Below are positions 52,749 to 60,765 of a stretch of DNA of 64,000 nt, one piece after another (the first letter of the stretch is position 1; every line of letters starts with the position of its first letter). The notes beneath the pieces were generated by a model. That model did no database searches. It was given only the letters and a program-made list of their open reading frames with translations, and was not told where the DNA came from. The translations under genes and the position numbers were made by a program. Source of the stretch: CAXBMB01 sp963976695 (GTDB lineage: Bacteria; Pseudomonadota; Alphaproteobacteria; Kiloniellales; DSM-21159); the NCBI GenBank assembly GCA_963976695.1, contig CAXBMB010000016.1:1-64000 (forward strand), in the 5' to 3' direction.

Positions 52749-53819
52749 ATGGCCCCCGCCCCCAAAGCCTCACCGGCCCCGGCGACCGCGCCAAAGACCT
52801 TGCTCATTGCCTGCGGAGCTTTGGGGCGCGAGGTGATTGACATCATCCGGCTCAACAACCTGGACCACCTGACCGTTACCTGCCTGCCCGCCATCTGGCA
52901 CAATACCCCAGACAAAATCCCCGCCGGCGTGCGCGAGAAAATCCGCAGCCAAGGTCAGGCCTATGACCGGATTCTGGTTGCCTACGGCGATTGTGGCACC
53001 GGTGGCTTGCTGGATCATGTTCTGCGTGAAGAGGGCGCCGAGCGCATCGAGGGCGCGCATTGCTACGCCTTCTATAGCGGCCTGGACGCCTTTGAAGCCG
53101 ACGCGGCGGCGAACCCGCAATGTTTCTACCTGACCGACTATCTGGCCCGCCACTTCGATCGCCTGATCATTCAAGGCATGGGATTGGACCGCTTTCCCGA
53201 GCTGCGCGACAGCTACTTCGGCAACTACACCCACCTGGTTTATTTGGCCCAGACCCGTGACGGCGACCTGGAAGACAAAGCCCGGGCGGCGGCGGCGAAA
53301 ATCGGCCTGCTCTACCAGTACCGCTATACCGGGATGGGAGAGCTGGCAGAGTTCCTGCTTCGCCCGGACGACGAGGCAAAATCAGCCCAGCGCGATAAAA
53401 AGCGGCGCAAAGGAGACAGCGTCGACAGCCTGATATCGGACATTCCTAACCTCAGTGAGTTCGTGCGCCCGACGGCGTCGGGCGCACAGCGAAAAAGGCA
53501 ACGGCGTTCCATGGCGAAAATGACCATCCTCTATTGGCGCGACATTCCAGCCCAGGTGGTTGCGAAAGCCGGCCGCAAAAATGCCAAAGTCGTGCTGGAC
53601 GAACGCTTCGAAAAGGCGATCGACCGGGCGGCGATGATCTCCAAGCAGCGGGACACCGACAGCTACCTGGAGCATTGGCGCAAGGGCGAACCGCAAACCT
53701 GCGACGACGAGGACCTGCAGGCCGCCGCGGACGCCGAAGCCCGTCGCCTCGAGGCCGAGTTTACGGCTGAGAAATTGAACGCCTATGTCGCCAACGGCGG
53801 CCTCAAGCCGCAAGGCTGA
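52749..53819 (+). CDS. DUF1638 protein fused to a virulence-factor-like (PF13769-type) domain
   Basis: A 356-residue protein with two parts. Residues about 17-205 are DUF1638 (LLIACGALGREVIDIIRLNN, CLPAIWHNTPDKIPAGVREK, LVAYGDCGTGG, YLTDYLARHFDRLIIQGMG). Residues 255-340 match a small conserved domain annotated as virulence factor (MAKMTILYWRDIPAQVVAKA, then VLDERFEKAIDRAAM). The two are usually separate genes in related methyl-metabolism loci. The joining linker is basic and is encoded partly by a perfect 11-bp hairpin (53463-53487); an ATG at 53511 could also start the second part on its own. Function of both parts is unknown. Confidence 0.8.
   Translation: MAPAPKASPAPATAPKTLLIACGALGREVIDIIRLNNLDHLTVTCLPAIWHNTPDKIPAGVREKIRSQGQAYDRILVAYGDCGTGGLLDHVLREEGAERIEGAHCYAFYSGLDAFEADAAANPQCFYLTDYLARHFDRLIIQGMGLDRFPELRDSYFGNYTHLVYLAQTRDGDLEDKARAAAAKIGLLYQYRYTGMGELAEFLLRPDDEAKSAQRDKKRRKGDSVDSLISDIPNLSEFVRPTASGAQRKRQRRSMAKMTILYWRDIPAQVVAKAGRKNAKVVLDERFEKAIDRAAMISKQRDTDSYLEHWRKGEPQTCDDEDLQAAADAEARRLEAEFTAEKLNAYVANGGLKPQG
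53463..53487. repeat. Perfect hairpin inside the DUF1638 fusion gene
   Basis: GTGCGCCCGAC (53463-53473) and GTCGGGCGCAC (53477-53487) pair perfectly around a 3-base loop. It encodes part of the linker (FVRPTASGA) between the two domains, 24 bases before the internal ATG at 53511. Confidence 0.8.
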
Positions 53820-53889
53820 GACGCACAGCATCGGGGCGGAAGAAAAACCGCTCTCTGGTCAATTGTTTATTGTTGGGAGCCTGTCACCC

Positions 53890-54831
53890 ATGAGCGTGAT
53901 GGAGAAATCTGTGAGCAGTGCAATCACCGACCCGAAGCAGCAGGTTATGGACCTGATGGCTGGTTTCACCGTCGAAACCACCCCCGGATCGTCCGCCAAA
54001 ACCAAAGACTATCGGGAGATGCTGGCCGCGGGAACCACCGTCATGGTGACCTTCCTGCCCGGTTCCGATTTCAAGGACACCTTGAGCACCTGCAAGCGGC
54101 TTAAGGCGGAGGGGATGGCGCCAGCGCCCCATTTCGCCGCCCGGTCCATTCCCAGCACATCGGCGCTGGAGGAATACCTTGTGACGCTGCAAGGGGAGGT
54201 CGGCATTGACGAGGTGGTGGTGCTGGCCGGCGCGGTTCCCCAACCCCTGGGGCCCTACGACTCGTCGATGGCCTTGCTGGAATCCGGGCTGTTTGACAAA
54301 CACGGCATCAAGCGCATCGGCGTGGCCGGCCATCCGGAAGGCAGCCCCGACATTACCGATGAAGACATCAAGACCGCGCTGGCGTGGAAAAACGCCTTCA
54401 AGCTCCGCACCGACGCCTTCATGTACGTCACCACGCAGTTCTGTTTCGAAGCCGCGCCGATCATCGCCTGGGACAGAATGATCCAGGCCGACGGCAACCA
54501 GTTGCCGATTCACCTGGGCGTGCCCGGTCTGGCCACCATCAAGACCCTGCTCAACCATGCCCGCGCCTGCGGCATTGGCGCCTCGATGAACTTCCTGCTG
54601 CGCCAGGCCCGGAACGTCACCAAGTTGATGACCGTCAACGCCCCGGATCGGCTGATGTTGGATCTGGCGCACTACAAAGCCACCGACCCGGCCTGCGGCA
54701 TCACCAAGTGCCATATGTATCCGCTGGGCGGGATGAAAAAGACCGCCGCCTGGAGTTACGCCGTTGCCGAGGGGGATTTCACCCTGAAGAAAGATGGCAA
54801 GGGTTTCGACCTGAACCGTCAAATCGGCTGA
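53890..54831 (+). CDS. Methylenetetrahydrofolate reductase-like protein (MetF family)
   Basis: A 313-residue TIM-barrel protein of the MetF superfamily. TVMVTFLPGSDFKDTLSTCK, the MAPAPHFAARSIPSTSALEE block (the family His/Arg region), VVLAGAVPQPLGPYDSS, GVAGHPEGSPDI, and TTQFCFEAAPIIAW are visible. It likely oxidises methyl-THF to methylene-THF in this demethylation pathway. It lacks the DUF5/zinc part of longer forms. The ATG at 53890 was chosen as the conserved start; an upstream in-frame extension runs into the previous stop region. Confidence 0.88.
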   Translation: MSVMEKSVSSAITDPKQQVMDLMAGFTVETTPGSSAKTKDYREMLAAGTTVMVTFLPGSDFKDTLSTCKRLKAEGMAPAPHFAARSIPSTSALEEYLVTLQGEVGIDEVVVLAGAVPQPLGPYDSSMALLESGLFDKHGIKRIGVAGHPEGSPDITDEDIKTALAWKNAFKLRTDAFMYVTTQFCFEAAPIIAWDRMIQADGNQLPIHLGVPGLATIKTLLNHARACGIGASMNFLLRQARNVTKLMTVNAPDRLMLDLAHYKATDPACGITKCHMYPLGGMKKTAAWSYAVAEGDFTLKKDGKGFDLNRQIG

Positions 54832-55083
54832 TCCGGAACGACGCGCGGCTTTTTCGCGGCCAGCAGCGCTTTTGCGCGCCCCACTTTGCAATGCACTGCA
54901 AAAAAAGCGAAGATACACCATCAGCCCTGCCCTTGAGCGCGAATTCGTTGCCGAATGTCGCCTGTATGACAGCCCGCTCGGGGCTCAGGAGGCATCGGCT
55001 GCACGAACGGCTTGAGGACCCTGTGTCTCGAGCACACCATTCATCAATACCCGCCAGCGCCTTCTTCAGGAGACAAAGAGCAT

Positions 55084-55992
55084 ATGGCCCGTACCGTCAT
55101 ATCTTCCCACAAAATGGAAATCATCATCGGCCACGACGCCCCGTTCTGTGTCATCGGTGAACGCATCAATCCGACCGGCCGCAAGAAACTCGCCGCAGAA
55201 ATGGCCGCCGGTGACTTCTCCACCGTGGAGCGAGACGCCCTGGCCCAGGTGGCCGCGGGCGCGACAATGCTGGACGTCAACGCCGGCATTCCCCTGGCCG
55301 ACGAACCAGCCATCCTGGCCGCGACCATTAAGTTGGTGCAGTCGCTGGTTGATGTGCCTCTGGCCATCGATTCCTCCATCATCGAGGCCCTGGAGGCCGG
55401 GCTGGCCGTCTATCAGGGCAAGCCGCTGGTGAACTCGGTCACCGGAGAGGAAGAAGTGCTGGAACGCGTCCTGCCGCTGGTCAAGAAATACGACGCCGCG
55501 GTGGTCGCCATCTCCAACGACGAAACCGGCATTTCCGAGGACCCGAACGAGCGGTTCAAGGTGGCCAAGAAAATCGTCGAGCGCGCCCAGGATTTCGGCA
55601 TCTCCAAGGACAATGTGGTGGTCGATCCGCTGGTCATGCCGATCGGCGCCATGGCGACAGCCGGCCGCCAGGTCTTTGCGCTGTTGAATCGACTGCGCGA
55701 CGAGTTGGACGTCAACACCACCTGCGGCGCGTCCAACGTCTCCTTTGGCATTCCCAATCGCCACGTGATGAACGCCTCCTTCTTGGCCATGGCCGCGTCC
55801 AATGGCATGACCTCGGCGATCTTGAACCCACTGCACGAAGAAGAAATGGCCGGCCTGATGGCCGCCAACGTGCTGTTATCCAACGACCCCGATTGCCTGG
55901 CCTGGATCAAGAAATACCGCGAACCGGCCCCCGAAGGCGCAAACGCGCGCGGCGACAGAGGCGAGCGTCGCCGCCGTCGCGCCGCACAGTAA
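55084..55992 (+). CDS. Corrinoid:tetrahydrofolate methyltransferase, pterin-binding (MtgA-like) family
   Basis: A 302-residue pterin-binding TIM barrel. IGERINPTGRKKLAAEM is the pterin site; ATMLDVNAGIP, PLVNSVTGEEEVLERVLPLV, DNVVVDPLVMPIGAMA and TTCGASNVSFGIPNRHVMNA follow family order. It would move a methyl from the methyl-corrinoid protein to THF, as MtgA does with glycine-betaine-derived methyl. It lacks dihydropteroate synthase context. The C-terminus ends in an Arg-rich tail (GERRRRRAAQ). AGGAGA precedes the ATG. Confidence 0.9.
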   Translation: MARTVISSHKMEIIIGHDAPFCVIGERINPTGRKKLAAEMAAGDFSTVERDALAQVAAGATMLDVNAGIPLADEPAILAATIKLVQSLVDVPLAIDSSIIEALEAGLAVYQGKPLVNSVTGEEEVLERVLPLVKKYDAAVVAISNDETGISEDPNERFKVAKKIVERAQDFGISKDNVVVDPLVMPIGAMATAGRQVFALLNRLRDELDVNTTCGASNVSFGIPNRHVMNASFLAMAASNGMTSAILNPLHEEEMAGLMAANVLLSNDPDCLAWIKKYREPAPEGANARGDRGERRRRRAAQ

Positions 55993-56240
55993 ATTTTCAT
56001 CCCGGGCGCTGTGGTCTTCCAGATCCCAGCGCCCCTTTGCTGTGACCCCCGAAGCGCCGGGAAAAAGGCGCGCGGGAGGGATCAAAGATCGTTGACCAAA
56101 CACCGCGACAGCGGACGCCGCATGGCGAAGGCGGCTGCTGTCGGCCACAATTATAATCCTTCATGCCGATCAGCGGCCCACGCCGGCGTCACGCCATCCT
56201 GCCGTCGACAAGATGAAGGAAAAGAGGGATCGTAGCAGCC

Positions 56241-58277
56241 GTGAGTGCAAAGGAAGCCTTGATCGTCTTTACCCCGTCTGGCAAGCGCGGGCACTTTCCA
56301 CTAGGAACACCGGTTCTCAAAGCGGCGCGACAGCTCGGCGTCGATATCGATTCGGTTTGCGGCGGGCGTGGCCTCTGTGGTCGCTGCCAAGTCCTGGTTG
56401 GGCAGGGCGAATTCGCCAAACACGGCATTACCAGCAAAGCCGAAAATGCATCCCCGGCCAACGAAGTCGAAGCGCGATACGCGGCCAAACGCGGACTGAT
56501 CGACGACCGCCGCCTGTCCTGCCAGGCCTTAATCCAAGGCAATCTGGTGATCGACGTGCCGGCCGACAGCCAGGTCCACAAGCAGGTCATCCGCAAACGC
56601 GCCGAACTGCGTCATATCGAGATCGACCCAGCCCTTCGCCTGCACCTGGTCGAGGTGGAAGAGCCGGACATGCACAACCCGACCGGCGATCTCGAGCGGC
56701 TCTTCACGGCGCTTGAAAAGCAATGGGGCCTGACGAACCTCGAAGTCGAGTTGCGGGTCCTGCAGCAGCTGCAAAAAGCGCTGCGCAACGGCAAGTGGCA
56801 GGTCACCTGCGCGATCCATCGGGGACAGGTTTTGACCGCGGTCTGGCCCGGCTTCAAGGACAAAGCCTATGGCTTGGCGGTGGATGTGGGCTCGACCACC
56901 ATCGCCGCCCATCTCTGCGACCTGGCCACCGGCGAGGTGCTGGCGTCCAACGGCATCATGAACCCGCAAATTCGCTTTGGCGAAGACCTGATGAGCCGGG
57001 TGTCCTACGTCATGATGAACCCCGGCGGCGACCGGGAAATGACCCAGGCGGTGCGCGAAGGGTTGAATCAACTGACCGATTCGATCTGCAAGGAAGCGGC
57101 CATCGAACCGGAAGATATTCTCAACGCAACCTTCGTCGGCAACCCGGTCATGCATCATCTCTTGCTGGGCATCGACCCAACGGAGCTGGGCGGCGCGCCC
57201 TTTGCCTTGACCTTCAACTCCGGCATCACCGTTTGGGCCACCCAGTTGGGCCTGCGCATCGCCCCCGATGCCCGGGTCTATGTGTTGCCTTGTATCGCCG
57301 GCCACGTCGGCGCGGACACCGCCGGGGTGATCCTGTCGGAACAGCCGCATCTGCGCGACGAGATTTCACTGGTGGTGGATGTGGGCACCAATGCTGAAAT
57401 CGTGTTGGGCAACAAAGATCGCCTGCTGGCCTGTTCCTCCCCCACCGGCCCGGCCTTCGAAGGGGCGCAAATTTCCAGTGGCCAGCGCGCGGCGCCGGGC
57501 GCGATCGAGCGGGTTCGGGTGAACCCCGAAACCTTACAGCCGCGCTTCCGGGTCATCGGCTCCGAGCTGTGGTCGGATGATCCCGCCTTCTCCGAAGAAA
57601 CCCGTCGAACCGGGGTCACCGGAATCTGCGGATCGGGCATCATTGAGGTGCTGGCCGAACTCTACCTCGCCGGCGTCATCATGACCGATGGCACGATCGA
57701 CGGGGCCCTGGCCGAGAAATCCTCACGCATTGTTTCAGATGGGCGCACCTTCTCCTATGTGCTGCACGAGCCAGTGAGCGAGGATGAACCGCGAATAGTC
57801 ATCACACAAAACGATGTCCGCGCCATCCAGTTGGCCAAGGCGGCGCTCTATGCGGGCACCAAACTGCTGATGGAAAAATTTGGCGTCGACAAGGTCGACC
57901 GGATCCAGTTGGCCGGGGCCTTCGGCAGCCAGATCGATGTGAAATACGCCATGGTGCTGGGACTTATCCCAGATTGCCCCCTCGACAAGGTGGCCTCGGC
58001 CGGCAACGCCGCCGGAACGGGCGCACGCATCGCGCTGCTCAATCAAACCGCAAGGGATGAAATCGAAAAGGTCATCCGGCAGGTGGAGAAAATCGAAACG
58101 GCCGTGGAACCGAAATTCCAGGAGCATTTTGTCAACGCGATGGCCTTTCCCCATAAAACCGATGCTTACACGGAACTGCGTAAGATCGTCACGCTGCCGC
58201 CGATCAAGCTGCCGAAGAAAGCCGGTGACGACGACGCCGGCGGTCGCCGCCGTCGCCGCCGGGTCAGCAGCGACTAG
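56241..58277 (+). CDS. RamA-like reductive activator of corrinoid proteins (DUF4445, ASKHA)
   Basis: A 678-residue protein. The N-terminal plant-type 2Fe-2S ferredoxin uses Cys40, Cys46, Cys49 (CGGRGLCGRC) and Cys94. The C-terminal actin-like ATPase part has LAVDVGSTTIAAHL and LVVDVGTNAEIVLGNKD phosphate loops and PDCPLDKVASAGNAAGTGAR. Such proteins use ATP to reduce inactive Co(II) corrinoid to Co(I). It belongs with the corrinoid protein and methyltransferases here. The start is a GTG at 56241. The tail is Arg-rich (GGRRRRRRVSSD), echoing the methyltransferase before it. Confidence 0.93.
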   Translation: MSAKEALIVFTPSGKRGHFPLGTPVLKAARQLGVDIDSVCGGRGLCGRCQVLVGQGEFAKHGITSKAENASPANEVEARYAAKRGLIDDRRLSCQALIQGNLVIDVPADSQVHKQVIRKRAELRHIEIDPALRLHLVEVEEPDMHNPTGDLERLFTALEKQWGLTNLEVELRVLQQLQKALRNGKWQVTCAIHRGQVLTAVWPGFKDKAYGLAVDVGSTTIAAHLCDLATGEVLASNGIMNPQIRFGEDLMSRVSYVMMNPGGDREMTQAVREGLNQLTDSICKEAAIEPEDILNATFVGNPVMHHLLLGIDPTELGGAPFALTFNSGITVWATQLGLRIAPDARVYVLPCIAGHVGADTAGVILSEQPHLRDEISLVVDVGTNAEIVLGNKDRLLACSSPTGPAFEGAQISSGQRAAPGAIERVRVNPETLQPRFRVIGSELWSDDPAFSEETRRTGVTGICGSGIIEVLAELYLAGVIMTDGTIDGALAEKSSRIVSDGRTFSYVLHEPVSEDEPRIVITQNDVRAIQLAKAALYAGTKLLMEKFGVDKVDRIQLAGAFGSQIDVKYAMVLGLIPDCPLDKVASAGNAAGTGARIALLNQTARDEIEKVIRQVEKIETAVEPKFQEHFVNAMAFPHKTDAYTELRKIVTLPPIKLPKKAGDDDAGGRRRRRRVSSD

Positions 58278-58326
58278 GCGGGGCGCCTGGCCTTCCGCCT
58301 GAAGCACCCGCCCTATCATCCTGTTG

Positions 58327-58363
58327 AAGAGCCGGTTGGGAGATCCCGCCGGCTCTTTTTTTT
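58327..58363 (+). terminator. Rho-independent terminator after the RamA-like gene
   Basis: AAGAGCCGG (58327-58335) pairs with CCGGCTCTT (58349-58357), followed by a run of eight T ending at 58363. It closes the rightward corrinoid operon. Confidence 0.9.
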
Positions 58364-58478
58364 ATCGGATTGTCTTATCGCCTGCTTTTCCTGACGGAAT
58401 TTGGCAAGCTATTTGTCCGCATCCCAGCGCAAGATTGTCGGGATAAATGAAATCAAGGAACTTGCCTGGGAGGTCAGC

Positions 58479-59070
58479 ATGTTGGCAGAGGGTGATCGCG
58501 TCAGTTTCATCGAGATGAAGGACGGCACGGAAGCGGACTACCGGTTTCTCGACGCCCAGTGGCAAGCCCACTTCGACGCCGACAGCCTCAAACGGCGGGT
58601 TCTGGGCCTGTTGGAAGAGGGTCGCGGCCCCACCCTGGGATATCCAGGTGGATCGCTATCAGCACGCGCTACAGAGCGCGACGCGGGCGCTCCGCGATCA
58701 TCGTGAAAGCGAATATGTGGTCGCCGCCCTGCTGCACGATATCGGCGACCATCTGGCCCCGGAAAACCATTCCGAGTTTGTGGCGGCGCTGCTGCGCCCC
58801 TATGTCTCCGAGAAGATCTATTGGCTGCTGAAGCATCATGGCATTTTTCAGGGTTATTACTTTTGGCACCACCTGGGCGGCGACCGAAACAGTCGCGACC
58901 GCTTTAAGGGCCATCCCTGGTATGAGGATTGCGTTGAATTCTGCGCCAAGTATGACCAGAACTGCTTCGATCCGAATTACCACAGCGAGCCGCTTGACCG
59001 CTTTTTGCCGCTGGTTGACGAGATCTTTGACCGCAAGCCCTGGCAGCAGGGAATATCCGATTGGAGTTGA
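58479..59070 (+). pseudogene. HD-domain phosphohydrolase-like gene, interrupted by a +1 frameshift
   Basis: The reading frame from ATG 58479 (GGAGG 5 bases upstream; MLAEGDRVSFIEMKDGT) runs to LLEEGRGPTLGY and then into a foreign frame. The rest, VDRYQHALQSATRALRD onward with the HD motif AALLHDIGDHLAP, is in another frame. One surplus C in TATCCAGG (58644-58645) explains the break: removing it restores TLGYQVDRYQHALQ. The expected product has about 196 residues. HD proteins hydrolyse phosphoesters; homologues occur near quaternary amine genes. It may be a true pseudogene, a sequencing error or an example of ribosomal slippage. Confidence 0.8.
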
Positions 59071-59207
59071 CCGACGCACGCCGGGCCGCCGCTGAACTTC
59101 AGATGCGAAAAGCTGGAGGCCGAAGCGCCCGATCCGCGAAGGGCTGCCGCCCCCCCGGCGCGCGGCTTGCCAGGTCGATCGCAGTTGTGGACGTTAAGCG
59201 CTGAAGT

Positions 59208-60239
59208 TCAAGCTACCGAATCAACGTCGTCCGGCGGCGCGTCATGCAGCCCCTCTTCCTCGCTACCGACCTCCGCCGGCAAGCCGCGCTCCTTGCGCGG
59301 CGTGCGGCCATAGTAGTCTCGATAGCATTTGGAAAAATGCGAGGCCGACACAAAACCGCAGGCCAAGGCTACATCGATCACGCTCATGTTGGTTTGCAGC
59401 AGCAACAGCCGCGCCCGATTGAGGCGCAATTCCAAATAATAGCGGGCCGGAGAGCGCTTCAGGTACTTCCGGAACAGCCGTTCCAGTTGACGGGTCGACA
59501 AACCCGCCTCCCGGGCCAGTTCGTTGCGAGACAGCGGTTCTTCCAGATTCCGCTCCATCTCCTCGATGACACTGAGCAGTTTGGGGTGCCGCACCCCCAA
59601 ACGGGCGGGCAAGCTCATCCGCTGGTGATCGTGTTCATCGCGAATGCGCTCATGCATCACCTGGTCGGCAACCTTGGCGGCCAGAGCGTGGCCGTGTTGC
59701 GTGGTGATGACATTGAGGAACAGATCCATCGCCGCCGTGCCGCCGGCGCAGGTGAAGCGATTGCGATCGACTTCGAAGAGTTCATTGGACACTTCAAGCT
59801 CTGGAAACTCTTCCGAGAAACCGGCGATGTTTTCCCAATGAATGGTCGCGGAATAACCTTCCAGCAGCCCTGCCTTGGCCAGCAGGTAGGTGCCGGTGCA
59901 CAGGGCGCCGATATCCGCCCCCAGCCGATCCATCCGACGCAGCCAGGGCAACAGTGGCTTGTCCGGCAGACTCTGGACGTTGATGCCGGTGCATACCGCC
60001 ACCGCCGACAGCCGGCCCGCCGCCTCAAGGTTGCCCTGAACCGAGATCTCCAACCCGTTGGAAGCCCTCACCGGCAACCCATCTACGGAAAAAACCGGCC
60101 ATTCATAGAGCGTATCATCAGCGCAACGGTTGGCTTGGCGCAACGCCTCGACCGCCGAGGTAAAGGCGATCATGGAGAATTCCGGCAACAAGACAAAGCC
60201 GATAGCTTGTGGGAGTTCACGAGGAACCGAAGCCAGCAT
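59208..60239 (-). CDS. GlxA/GbdR-type AraC-family regulator
   Basis: A 343-residue regulator with an N-terminal DJ-1/PfpI-like domain (GFVLLPEFSMIAFTSAVEAL; GADIGALCTGTYLLAKAGLL) and a C-terminal AraC pair of HTH motifs (LSRNELAREAGLSTRQLERL; MSVIDVALACGFVSASHFSK). GbdR, the glycine betaine regulator, has this architecture, and the protein is the same length. Its location between the corrinoid operon and the MttB gene suggests control of both by a betaine-type ligand. Binding sites are not identified. Confidence 0.9.
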   Translation of the reverse strand: MLASVPRELPQAIGFVLLPEFSMIAFTSAVEALRQANRCADDTLYEWPVFSVDGLPVRASNGLEISVQGNLEAAGRLSAVAVCTGINVQSLPDKPLLPWLRRMDRLGADIGALCTGTYLLAKAGLLEGYSATIHWENIAGFSEEFPELEVSNELFEVDRNRFTCAGGTAAMDLFLNVITTQHGHALAAKVADQVMHERIRDEHDHQRMSLPARLGVRHPKLLSVIEEMERNLEEPLSRNELAREAGLSTRQLERLFRKYLKRSPARYYLELRLNRARLLLLQTNMSVIDVALACGFVSASHFSKCYRDYYGRTPRKERGLPAEVGSEEEGLHDAPPDDVDSVA

Positions 60240-60765
60240 CGGGAACCAACTCCGCGGCTAGGGGTCAAAAGGAAGCAGGCAAGGCGCAGGTCATCTCACC
60301 GCCGATCTGAAAATGCAAGACACGCATTTATTTGCCAAAGCGAAGGACAACAAGGCACCCGAGACTACTCCAGCTATCTCGTGTCATATCACCACGAAGG
60401 ATATCCGCCAAAAAGAAACTTCCTCGACCAGGACCGGTTTGGCTAAAAAACCCAAATCGCGACCGATCTTCAGCGCTTTTCGATAACATGAAAACGGGTC
60501 TGAGGCCCGGCGCTCCGCAGCCCCCGAGAGCGAATGGGGCGTGGTCGTCATCGGCGGCGGCAACAGCGGCCGCAACACCACCATCACGAACATGATCATC
60601 GGGAGCATGATCATCGCGGACACCAGCATCCCGCGCGCGCCACCGCTGGGGCGCCGCCAAGCAATTGGCTGTTCGCACTTCGAGAATTCGTCCCGTCCCA
60701 TTGGGCGCCAGGACCAAGCCCGCCCTGATGGAAGCCGCCGGGAGAGCCGTCCGGCGGGCGCCGGC
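60240..60765. other. Spacer of 526 bp with a doubtful small membrane frame
   Basis: A leftward frame from about 60701 to 60384 has one hydrophobic segment (MLVSAMIMLPMIMFVMVVLR) but no ribosome-binding site or homology, so it is not called as a gene. The sequence upstream of the GlxA/GbdR-type gene near 60300-60440 is the likely promoter region. Confidence 0.35.

Noticed and set aside
55084..55992. Dihydropteroate synthase FolP
   Set aside because: Pterin-binding fold is shared, but gene context and blocks such as TTCGASNVSFGIPNRH indicate a corrinoid:THF methyltransferase.
60384..60701. Leftward small membrane protein with a Met-rich hydrophobic segment
   Set aside because: There is no Shine-Dalgarno, the Met/Ile run comes from a CAT/GAT-repeat-like stretch, and the rest is unlike any family.
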